NCBI RefSeq assembly: GCF_000018605.1
Contig: NC_010003.1
Coordinates: 2,105,549-2,169,548 of the forward strand
Length of the DNA stretch: 64,000 nt
Source: Petrotoga mobilis SJ95
Lineage (GTDB): Bacteria; Thermotogota; Thermotogae; Petrotogales; Petrotogaceae
Direction of reading: 5' to 3'
Positions 53,659-61,163 of the stretch are shown here, in pieces; the first letter of the stretch is position 1; every line of letters begins with the position of its first letter. The notes beneath the pieces are model-generated. The model made no database searches. It was not told where the DNA came from and saw only the letters and a program-made list of their open reading frames with translations. The position numbers and the translations under genes were made by a program.

Positions 53659-54618
53659 ATGGATATTTTACCTTCTTACATGAAGTTATATGAATCAGGT
53701 GAACTTCATAGAAGACGTGATTATTTGATCAAACGCTTAGAAGAATGTGATCTTTGCCCTCGTCAGTGTAAAGTAAATAGGCTAAAAAATGTGGGATCTT
53801 GTAGGGTAGGGAATGAAATAAAAATTTCCGAATACGTTCTTTATCCGGGAGAAGAGCCTGTATTAAAAGGAGAAAATGGTGCAGGTGGTGTCTTCTTTAG
53901 CAATTGCACGATGAGATGTGTGTACTGTCAGAATTTCAATTTCAGTCAGTTGGGTTTCGGAAAGAAGATTTCTACTGAAGAGTTGGGAGAAATTTTCTTA
54001 AAATTGCAGAATGAAATGAAGGCCGCTAATTTAGATTTGGTAACAGCAACTCCATACTTACCTTTTATTTTTGATGCTTTAATATATGCAGTAGAAGGGG
54101 GATTTCGCTTGCCTATAGTATGGAACTCTTCATCTTATGAAAGTATAGAGACTTTGAAGTTAATGGAAGATGTCGTTGATATTTATTTGGCTGATATAAG
54201 GTATACTAGCAATATTGTGGGTAAACGATATTCAGGGGTAAAAGATTACTGGAGTAATGCCAAATTAGCTGTTAAAGAGATGTATCGTCAAATTGGAGAA
54301 ACTTTTCTGGTAGATGAAAAGTCTAATATTTTAAAAAGAGGAATAATAATTCGTATTCTAGTATTACCGAATTTAATAAACCAAGCAAAAGAAGCCTTAA
54401 AATTCTTAAAGTATGAAATCTCGGAAAAGATACATGTCAGCTTAATGGACCAATATGTTCCGGTTTATAAGGCTAAAAATTATGAAAAGTTATCAAGATA
54501 TTTATATAAATCAGAATATCAGGAAGTAGTCGATTATTTGTATGAATTAGGGTTTGAAAATGGTTGGATTCAGACTCACAATTTAAAAGTCAAGTATGAT
54601 AGTCCCCTATTTAATTAA
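53659..54618 (+). CDS. PflX-like radical-SAM activase-family protein
   Basis: 319 residues from the ATG at 53659 (GGAGGT upstream). CDLCPRQCKVNR is a cysteine-rich N-terminal motif, GVFFSNCTMRCVYCQNFNFSQ is the radical-SAM cluster of the PflX/PFL-activase-like family (COG1313), and VDIYLADIRYTS plus KEMYRQIGE match the same family. Its target enzyme is unknown, and no glycyl-radical enzyme lies nearby. It follows another radical-SAM gene by 50 bases. Confidence 0.87.
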   Translation: MDILPSYMKLYESGELHRRRDYLIKRLEECDLCPRQCKVNRLKNVGSCRVGNEIKISEYVLYPGEEPVLKGENGAGGVFFSNCTMRCVYCQNFNFSQLGFGKKISTEELGEIFLKLQNEMKAANLDLVTATPYLPFIFDALIYAVEGGFRLPIVWNSSSYESIETLKLMEDVVDIYLADIRYTSNIVGKRYSGVKDYWSNAKLAVKEMYRQIGETFLVDEKSNILKRGIIIRILVLPNLINQAKEALKFLKYEISEKIHVSLMDQYVPVYKAKNYEKLSRYLYKSEYQEVVDYLYELGFENGWIQTHNLKVKYDSPLFN

Positions 54619-54696
54619 AAAAATTTTAAATATTTTCTATTTAAAAAATCCTCATTCAGTCATACTTCTAGGTTGAAAGTAGCAGTTGTTGTTTAT

Positions 54697-55959
54697 TCAG
54701 GTTACTATTTCTCTTTTCCTTTTTAATTTTTTTGCTGTATAATTGCCATGAGCTCTCAGTTCTTGATTTTGTAATTTGTAATGATAGTCAGAATCATATT
54801 TTTTCCCACTCTTTACCAGTGAATATATTATTCTCAACAATTTTCCCGCTACGGCTAACACAGCAACAGTATGTGATTTACCTCGAGTACGTAGTTTCAT
54901 GTAATAATTCTTGAAGTATTCATTGTTTTGAATAGCAACGATGGCAGCGATGTAAACAGCTTTTCTTAGGTATCTGTTACCTTTTCTATTGATGAACCAG
55001 CCTTTTTTCATTTGACCTGATTCCTCTGTACGAGGATCGATGCCAACGAAAGCCACCAGGGCAGAAGCAGAATAGAATCGGTTAATATCTCCTGTTTCTG
55101 CTACAATATTTAAAGCTGTTTCATTGAAACCATCAAGAGATTGTATTAATTCTACCTGGTTTTTAATTACATCGTTTGATGAATTGTTCAAAGTTTCTTT
55201 CAATTTTTCTTTGAAGAGCTTTTGATCTGATTCAAGTTTGAACAACAATTCTATTCTTTTTTGAAGAGCTAACTCATGCGCATCGTTGCCACTTGCTATT
55301 GAATTTTTAGAAAGTTCAATGATTTGGTCCAACTTATTTTCATCGAAATACAATTGATTATCTATCTTCATCGCATCAATAAGCTGTTTTTTGTTGGTTG
55401 TAGCGATCTTCCTTGCAGAAGGGAAGTTATACAATAAATTCATTAAACTCTTGATAAAGATATTAGATTGAAAAGATTCCAATTCAGGGAACAAAAGGTA
55501 GACATAACGTTTGATTTCATTCTTAACCCTTGAAATCTCCTCAGAAAGGTTAATGATCTCGCGAGAGTATTGAGTGAAATTATCTATCTCCTTAGAAGAA
55601 GGGATGTTGTCTGGATACTTTTCTTTCAGCCAAATGGAGATCAGCTTGGAATCAATGTTGTCGTTTTTAGAATGGCGAAGAGTTTCACTTTTTCTGAATT
55701 CTTTCAACAAAAGGGGATTAATGATATGGACATCATAATCGTGTTTAAGTAAATAAGAAAACAAATGTTGATGGTAAATAGAAGTGGATTCCATACCAAT
55801 TATAATCTCTCTTTTGTTGAACTTTTTAAGAATTTTGTCGAAAGTGGTGAAACCACTCATATTCTGTTTGAATTTACCACTATCGATTTTGGTCCTACCT
55901 GAATCGGAGATGTAGTAATGAAAAGAGTTTTTAGAAATATCAATACCTACAAAATACAT
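54697..55959 (-). mobile_element. IS110-family transposase
   Basis: 420-residue recombinase with the two IS110 domains. N-terminal RuvC-like DEDD part: FVGIDISKNSFHYYI, IIGMESTSIYHQHLF, and HSKNDNIDSKLIS. C-terminal Transposase_20 part: LIQSLDGFNETALNIVAETG, SASALVAFVGIDPRTEESG with the reactive serine region, and RKGNRYLRKAVYIAA. The frame is intact, so the element may be active. ATG at 55959 with GAGGTG upstream. Element ends cannot be fixed because IS110 members lack inverted repeats. Confidence 0.93.
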
Positions 55960-56240
55960 ATTTTTTCACCTCGCTTTAGTATTGTTTGAGGATCCGCCTT
56001 TTGCAATCATCCTTCTAATACGGCCTTGAAAGGTCAATCAAGTATCGGATTTATGGGCGGAAAGTGGGTAGCGAACAAACTTTTAAACGAACTTAAAAGT
56101 TCAGAAAGAATAAGCGTTCTACTACCCACTCATTTTTTAAAGAAAATAGTTGTTTATGCTTATATTGTATCATCAAATATCATAGAAGAAGATAATGAAG
56201 TTTTTTCAACGTCACAATAAACATTGGTGACTATCCGAGG
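55960..56240 (-). ncRNA. Candidate IS110 bridge-RNA region upstream of the transposase
   Basis: About 280 non-coding bases upstream of the transposase contain a long imperfect stem-loop. AGTGGGTAG (56063-56071) pairs with CTACCCACT (56122-56130), with GAAC/GTTC just inside and an inner AACTTTTAA/TTAAAAGTT hairpin. A weaker AGGAT/ATCCT pairing lies closer to the gene. IS110-group elements encode a structured guide RNA in this position. That this is one is inferred from place and structure only. Confidence 0.45.
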
Positions 56241-56249
56241 GGTGATTTC

Positions 56250-57887
56250 ATGAAAGAAATAGAACTAATGAGGTACGTTCTTGATCAGTTACAAGATGGA
56301 GTAATGGCAATAGATGAAAGGGAAAGAATTTTTTACATAAACGATGCCGCCTGTAGGGTTTTAGGTGTTGATAAAGAAAAAATAATTGGACAAAATGTAG
56401 TTGAAAATGTTCCTAATACTAGATTGCACGTTGTTTTAAGAACAGGTGAAGCAGAATTCGACAAACTACAGAGTTTAGGGGATAAAGTAATTTTAACTTC
56501 TCGTATCCCTATAAAAAATGATAATAATGAAACTATTGCTGTTGCCGCTGTTTTTAGAGATATCACTACATTACAAAAGTTAGCTGAAGAGATCACTAAT
56601 TTAAGAGAAATGGAAGCTCTACTGAGTTCCATAATTGATTCCACTTCAGATGCAATTTCTGTCGCAGATCAAGAAGGTCGTGTGACTATGGTCAACAGAG
56701 CTTACACAAGAATCACAGGATTAACACCAAGAGAGGTCATTGGTAAACCTGCAACTATAGATTTGGCAGAAGGTGAAAGTTTACATATTCAATGTGCAAA
56801 AGAGAAAAAACCTATATACAATGTAAAAAAAAGATTAGCCACGAACAAAAAAGAAGTAGTAGCAAGCGTTACCCCACTTTTTGTTAAAAATGAGTTTAAG
56901 GGAAGCGTCGCCGTTATTCATGACATTTCCGAAATTCAAAGATTGATAAACGAATTAGAAGCTACAAAAAGGATGTTGAAAAAAGAAAGTGCCACACATA
57001 CCTTTGATGATTTAGTCGTTAAATCTGAAATTATGAAAGATGTTGTTGCCCAAGCAAGTAAAGTAGCCTCAGTAGACGTCAACCTTTTATTAATAGGCGA
57101 ATTTGGAGTAGGGAAAGAGGTACTAGCACAAGCTATTCACAACGCAAGTGCGAGGAAAGAGGGACCGTATCTCAAATTAAACTTTTCTTTGATCCCAAGA
57201 GAAAGACAAGAAGAATACCTTTTTGGGGAGAATAGTTATCTGGCACAAGCGAATGAAGGGACCCTTTTTTTGGAAAATATTGATCTCATGGATATAGAAA
57301 TGCAAAGAAAACTTTTAGCTTTCCTTAAAGACAATGTTTTTGATACCAATTATTACGATTTTATTCCTGATGTTAGGTTCATTTTTGCAACTACTGAAGA
57401 TTTAAAGATTCTTTCTGGTTTGGGTAAATTTTCTAAAGAGCTTTTATACAAAATTTCAGTAGTAAATATAGAAGTTCCACCGTTAAGAGAAAGAAAGGAA
57501 GACATTCCTGAACTTGCTCAGCAACTATTACATAATCTAAATAGAAAGTATGGAAGAATAGTTTATGGATTTACTGAAGATGCCTTGAAGAAATTGATGA
57601 ATTATTCGTGGCCTGGGAACATAAGAGAGTTGGAAAACGTTATTGACCGGGCTATGTTGGCAATGGACAACAGCGATTCCATAGTTACTTCCACGCACAT
57701 TCCCGATTTGATAGAAAAGGTTGAAGAAGTCACAGGAACGCTTAAGGAAATGACAGAAGATTTCGAAAAAAAGATAATTCTGGAAATCCTTGAAGCAAGT
57801 CACGGTAATAAAACAGAAGTTGCACGTAAACTAGGGTTAACTGTGAGAAATCTTTATTATAAGCTAGATAGGTATGGGATCAAGTAA
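56250..57887 (+). CDS. PAS-AAA+-Fis transcriptional regulator lacking the sigma-54 GAFTGA loop
   Basis: 545 residues: two PAS domains (about 5-115 and 120-235), an AAA+ domain of the NtrC superfamily (about 265-490) and a C-terminal Fis-type helix-turn-helix (GNKTEVARKLGLTVRNLYYKL). Walker A is GEFGVGKEVLAQ. After YLFGENSYLAQANEGTLFLEN the GAFTGA loop that contacts sigma-54 is missing, and the Walker B acidic pair reads EN instead of DE. The arginine finger region (PLRERKEDI) and WPGNIRELENV remain. It is therefore probably a TyrR-like regulator acting with the housekeeping sigma factor. Ligand unknown. Confidence 0.85.
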   Translation: MKEIELMRYVLDQLQDGVMAIDERERIFYINDAACRVLGVDKEKIIGQNVVENVPNTRLHVVLRTGEAEFDKLQSLGDKVILTSRIPIKNDNNETIAVAAVFRDITTLQKLAEEITNLREMEALLSSIIDSTSDAISVADQEGRVTMVNRAYTRITGLTPREVIGKPATIDLAEGESLHIQCAKEKKPIYNVKKRLATNKKEVVASVTPLFVKNEFKGSVAVIHDISEIQRLINELEATKRMLKKESATHTFDDLVVKSEIMKDVVAQASKVASVDVNLLLIGEFGVGKEVLAQAIHNASARKEGPYLKLNFSLIPRERQEEYLFGENSYLAQANEGTLFLENIDLMDIEMQRKLLAFLKDNVFDTNYYDFIPDVRFIFATTEDLKILSGLGKFSKELLYKISVVNIEVPPLRERKEDIPELAQQLLHNLNRKYGRIVYGFTEDALKKLMNYSWPGNIRELENVIDRAMLAMDNSDSIVTSTHIPDLIEKVEEVTGTLKEMTEDFEKKIILEILEASHGNKTEVARKLGLTVRNLYYKLDRYGIK

Positions 57888-57915
57888 AGATTTAAAATGA
57901 ATAGGGGGATGAACA

Positions 57916-58368
57916 TTGAAGTTTGAATTTCGTCTAGAGCGATTGAAAGACCTAAAAAAAATTTTAGAAGATAATGCAAGAATGGAATTGGGTAAAAAAA
58001 GTAAACAAAGGCAATTAGTTGAAGACGAAATCAAACAGATTAGCAATAAGATTGATACCTTTTCAGATGAATTTACAAAAGAAGTAAAAGATACCATATC
58101 GATTACTAAATTATCAAACATGATAGAGTATAAAAATCATTTAAATGAGCAATTATCACAACTACATTTAGTATTACATGAAAAACTGCAAGAAGAAGAA
58201 ATTGCCCGACAAAATTATTTAAAGGCCAAGAACGAAAAAGATATCCTTCAAAAACTTAAAGATAAAAGATTTGACGAATTTAAAATTCAGGAAAAGAGGG
58301 CGAATATAAAAGAACTAGATGAAATTGCTAGATTAAACCATCAACCAAGGGAGGAGAATTATGAATAA
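57916..58368 (+). CDS. FliJ-like coiled-coil protein
   Basis: 150 residues, nearly all predicted coiled coil and highly charged. The N terminus KFEFRLERLKDLKKILEDNA matches FliJ, the export chaperone/ATPase stalk protein of the flagellar secretion system. No other flagellar genes are in the window, so the assignment rests on sequence pattern alone. It overlaps the next gene by 8 bases. Confidence 0.6.
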   Translation: MKFEFRLERLKDLKKILEDNARMELGKKSKQRQLVEDEIKQISNKIDTFSDEFTKEVKDTISITKLSNMIEYKNHLNEQLSQLHLVLHEKLQEEEIARQNYLKAKNEKDILQKLKDKRFDEFKIQEKRANIKELDEIARLNHQPREENYE

Positions 58369-58813
58369 GATCAAAGTTTTGTTTTTGTGTTCGAGAAATT
58401 CTGCAAGAAGTCAGATGGCTCAGGCATTTTTGAAAAAATACGGAAATGATAAATTTGAGGCTTACAGTGCAGGTTTAGAAGCAAGTGAAATTCATCCTTT
58501 GACCATAAAAGTCATGGAAGAAAAAGGAATATCTATGTCCGAGCAATACTCAAAAAGTTTGGATATATACTTGAACGATAGATTTGGTTTTTTAATAACC
58601 GTCTGTTCAAAAGCAGAAAAAGAATGTCCTTTTTTTCCGGGCGTTAGTATAAGATTATATTGGCCCTTTGACGATCCAGCCGCTGCCAAAGGTTCTGAAG
58701 AAGAACAATTAGAAGTATTTCGAAAGGTAAGGGATCAAATAGAAAAAAAGGTAATTGATTTCGTGGAGAATACTGATAAATACTCTAATATAAAAGATAA
58801 TTTTCGAGTGTAA
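58361..58813 (+). CDS. Low-molecular-weight protein tyrosine phosphatase / ArsC-like protein
   Basis: 150 residues with the phosphatase loop CSRNSARS (CX5R) after strand KVLFLC, the AGLEASEIHPLTIKVMEEKGI segment, and WPFDDPAAAKG carrying the general acid aspartate. Closest to thioredoxin-linked arsenate reductases. The extra redox cysteines are in the TVCSKAEKECPFFPG segment. No other ars genes are nearby. ATG at 58361 overlaps the FliJ-like gene. Confidence 0.85.
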   Translation: MNKIKVLFLCSRNSARSQMAQAFLKKYGNDKFEAYSAGLEASEIHPLTIKVMEEKGISMSEQYSKSLDIYLNDRFGFLITVCSKAEKECPFFPGVSIRLYWPFDDPAAAKGSEEEQLEVFRKVRDQIEKKVIDFVENTDKYSNIKDNFRV

Positions 58814-58870
58814 AAACCTTTTTGCATATACTTTATTTTTCAAAGAATTAACCTTCAGCTAAAGTTTGTT

Positions 58871-58879
58871 TGCTATAAT
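58871..58879 (+). promoter_or_regulatory. Extended -10 promoter of the purine operon
   Basis: TGCTATAAT (TATAAT at 58874-58879), about 31 bases before the riboswitch aptamer. No -35 at good spacing. Confidence 0.6.
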
Positions 58880-58909
58880 AAATTCATAAAAAAATTAATA
58901 AAGAAAAAA

Positions 58910-59047
58910 CCTCTTTCTGTATAATGCCGATAATAAGGTTCGGCAGTTTCTACCAAACAGCCGTAAACTGTTTGACTACAGTAAGAGGGGTCTGAGATAT
59001 TGTATATCAACATCCTACCTCTCTACTGTATGAGAGGTAGGATTTTT
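58910..59047 (+). promoter_or_regulatory. Guanine-type purine riboswitch with terminator
   Basis: Aptamer 58910-58988. P1 is CCTCTT..CTGTA with TACAG..AAGAGG; the core runs TATAAT, then AGTTTCTACC; P2 is TGCCGA/TCGGCA; P3 is CAAACAG/CTGTTTG. The specificity base in TTTGACTAC is C (58976), the guanine/hypoxanthine form. A 12-bp terminator (59012-59023 with 59032-59043, then a T run) follows. The 3' strand of P1 (58977-58988) can instead pair with about 59018-59030 as an antiterminator. Purine binding should favour the terminator and switch the operon off. Confidence 0.93.
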
Positions 59048-59049
59048 TA
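59012..59049 (+). terminator. Riboswitch terminator
   Basis: ATCCTACCTCTC (59012-59023) pairs perfectly with GAGAGGTAGGAT (59032-59043) and is followed by TTTTTT. It is the expression platform of the purine riboswitch. Confidence 0.9.
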
Positions 59050-59079
59050 TTTCAACATTTTAAAAAAGGAGAGATAACT

Positions 59080-59499
59080 TTGAGTAAGAAAGTCCTTTTG
59101 ATATCTGGAAGTCAATCAGATGAGATTTTTGTAAAAACTGCCATTGACCTCTTTGAAGAATGGAAGATAAGTTACGACTATAAGGTGTTTAGTGCTCACA
59201 GAAATTTGAAAGAGCTAACAAAATTTATCGAAGAACTTCCAAGTAACGAATATTGTGTCATAATAGCTGTTGCCGGCCTTTCTGCTGCCTTACCTGGTGT
59301 AATCGCTTCATTAACTAATCTCCCCGTTGTTGGTGTCCCCAGAGATGTAGGTCCTTTAAATGGAATAGATGCATTACTTTCTATGGTACAGATGCCTAGT
59401 GGGGTTCCTGTTGCAACCATGGGCATTGGAAGTAGTGGTATGAAAAATGCAGCATACTTTGCAAAAAGGTTGACAGAAGGTGAAAAAGATGGAAGATAA
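59080..59499 (+). CDS. purE: 5-(carboxyamino)imidazole ribonucleotide mutase / AIR carboxylase
   Basis: 139-residue PurE, which makes CAIR in purine synthesis. GSQSDEIFVKTAIDLF, FSAHRNLKEL, VAGLSAALPGVIASLTNLPVVGVP and GIDALLSMVQMPSGVPVATMGIG are diagnostic. No purK lies in the operon, so it may be a class II PurE that uses AIR and CO2 directly. This is plausible from its sequence but not certain. TTG start behind AAGGAGAG. First gene after the riboswitch. Confidence 0.94.
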   Translation: MSKKVLLISGSQSDEIFVKTAIDLFEEWKISYDYKVFSAHRNLKELTKFIEELPSNEYCVIIAVAGLSAALPGVIASLTNLPVVGVPRDVGPLNGIDALLSMVQMPSGVPVATMGIGSSGMKNAAYFAKRLTEGEKDGR

Positions 59500-60205
59500 G
59501 AAAAATTTTGAGCTTTTATACGAAGGGAAAGCCAAAAAAGTATACAAGTTCGATGAGAAGAAATTGTTGATAGAATTCAAAGATGATGTGACAGCATTCA
59601 ACGGATTAAAAAAAGATCAAATCCTTAACAAAGGAAAAATCAACAAAGAAATTTCTAAGTTCTTTTTTGAAATGCTGAATAATCAAGGTATAAATACCCA
59701 TTACATCAACGATTACGATGAAAACTCTTTCGTTGCAAAATGGACAGATTTAATTCCTCTTGAGGTTATAATTAGAAATTACACTGCCGGAGGTTTTTGT
59801 AAGAGATATGGAGTGAAAAAGGGATTGATGTTTGATTATCCTTTAGTTGAATTTTCTTTGAAAAATGACGAGTTAGGGGATCCGATGATTGCCAAAGATG
59901 CTATCCTTCTTTTGAAAATTACCACAGAAAACGTATTGGATGAAATCGCTTCTATTTCTAAAAAAGTCAACAATATTTTAAGTGATTATTTAAAATCTAA
60001 AGGAATTATTTTGGTGGATTTTAAATTAGAGTTCGGAATCAGTAAAAACGATAACAAAGTTACGTTGATCGATGAGATCTCTCCTGATACGTGCCGTTTT
60101 TGGGACGCAAATACTATGGAATCTCTTGACAAAGATGTGTATAGGGAAAATAAAGGGGATCTTATCAACGCCTACGAAGTATTACTTGGGAGGTTAGATA
60201 TATGA
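59489..60205 (+). CDS. purC: Phosphoribosylaminoimidazole-succinocarboxamide synthase
   Basis: SAICAR synthetase, 238 residues from the ATG at 59489 (GAAGGTG six bases upstream, inside purE). LLYEGKAKKVYKFD, FKDDVTAFNGLKKD, VRNYTAGGFCKRYG-like RNYTAGGFCKRYG, DFKLEFGI and DEISPDTCRFWD are the ATP- and CAIR-binding motifs. Overlaps purE by 11 bases. Confidence 0.96.
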   Translation: MEDKKNFELLYEGKAKKVYKFDEKKLLIEFKDDVTAFNGLKKDQILNKGKINKEISKFFFEMLNNQGINTHYINDYDENSFVAKWTDLIPLEVIIRNYTAGGFCKRYGVKKGLMFDYPLVEFSLKNDELGDPMIAKDAILLLKITTENVLDEIASISKKVNNILSDYLKSKGIILVDFKLEFGISKNDNKVTLIDEISPDTCRFWDANTMESLDKDVYRENKGDLINAYEVLLGRLDI

Positions 60206-60474
60206 TGATTAAAGAGGAGCAGAAAACCTTCCGATTTGAAGTAAAAGTAAAGTTAAGGGAAGGAATTTTAGACCCACAGGGAGCTACTACTTTCAAGGTT
60301 TTAAGAAGGCTAAATTACAACGTTGAAAGTGTAAGATTTGGAAAAAGTATAGAATTAGAAGTAAAAGAAGATAGCTACGAAGCAGCCAAAGATAAAGTCA
60401 GAGAAATAGCTTATAAAATTTTAACCAATCCAGTTTTAGAGGATTTTGAAATCGTCGATTTGAATAGGAAGTGA
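60202..60474 (+). CDS. purS: Phosphoribosylformylglycinamidine synthase subunit PurS
   Basis: 90-residue PurS, the small bridge of the three-part FGAM synthase (PurSQL). FEVKVKLREGILDPQGAT and RRLNYNVESVRFGKSIEL are typical. The ATG overlaps the purC stop, and the end overlaps the purQ start region. FGAM synthase converts FGAR, glutamine and ATP to FGAM. Confidence 0.94.
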   Translation: MMIKEEQKTFRFEVKVKLREGILDPQGATTFKVLRRLNYNVESVRFGKSIELEVKEDSYEAAKDKVREIAYKILTNPVLEDFEIVDLNRK

Positions 60475-61163
60475 AGAGTGTGAAGAATGTGAATTCGTTA
60501 ACGGCTGGAATTATAGTTTTTCCAGGTTCAAACTGCGATAGGGATGCAAATTTTGCTTTAACGATTAACGGTTTTGATACAAAATATATATGGCATGATT
60601 TCAATCAATTACTGGATTTCGATTTGGTTTTTATTCCAGGAGGGTTTTCCTATGGAGATTATTTAAGGGTTGGGGCGTTGGCAAGGTTTTCTCCCGTAAT
60701 GAGCTCGGTAGAGAAGTATATATTGAACAAAAGAGGATTGGTTTTAGGGGTTTGTAATGGTTTTCAGATACTAACAGAAGCAGGGATATTACCCGGGGCA
60801 TTAACCGTTAACACCTCTCATAGATTCATATGTAAAGATGTTGAAGTTGAAGTTGTAAATTATGATACACCGTTTATCAATGATGTTCAAAAAAAGATTT
60901 TAACTTTACCTATTGCCCACAAGGAAGGCCGATATATCAACGATAATAAGCTTGATCCTAAAAATATTGTATTAAAGTATAAAGAGAATCCCAACGGTTC
61001 ATTTGACGATGTAGCAGGCATAATAAATGAAGAATACAATGTCTTTGGTTTAATGCCTCATCCGGAAAGAGCTTGTCATAGTGTATTAGGTAATGAGGAT
61101 GGTAATTACATTTTTCAATCTATCAGGAGGTATTTGTCTAGTGCAGAATCAATTAACAATTAA
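60471..61163 (+). CDS. purQ: Phosphoribosylformylglycinamidine synthase subunit PurQ (glutaminase)
   Basis: 230-residue class I glutamine amidotransferase that supplies ammonia to PurL. GIIVFPGSNCDRDANFAL, GGFSYGDYLRVGALARFSP, LGVCNGFQILTEAGILPG with the catalytic cysteine, and GLMPHPERA with the catalytic histidine. Several GTG codons lie at the start (60471, 60480, 60489). The best spacing from AGGAAG favours 60480. The 3' end overlaps purL. Confidence 0.95.
   Translation: MKSVKNVNSLTAGIIVFPGSNCDRDANFALTINGFDTKYIWHDFNQLLDFDLVFIPGGFSYGDYLRVGALARFSPVMSSVEKYILNKRGLVLGVCNGFQILTEAGILPGALTVNTSHRFICKDVEVEVVNYDTPFINDVQKKILTLPIAHKEGRYINDNKLDPKNIVLKYKENPNGSFDDVAGIINEEYNVFGLMPHPERACHSVLGNEDGNYIFQSIRRYLSSAESINN

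Noticed and set aside
56026..56220. 64-residue frame between the IS110 transposase and the AAA+ regulator
   Set aside because: TTG start without ribosome binding site, composition follows the long stem-loop, and no family resemblance. More likely part of the element's non-coding end.
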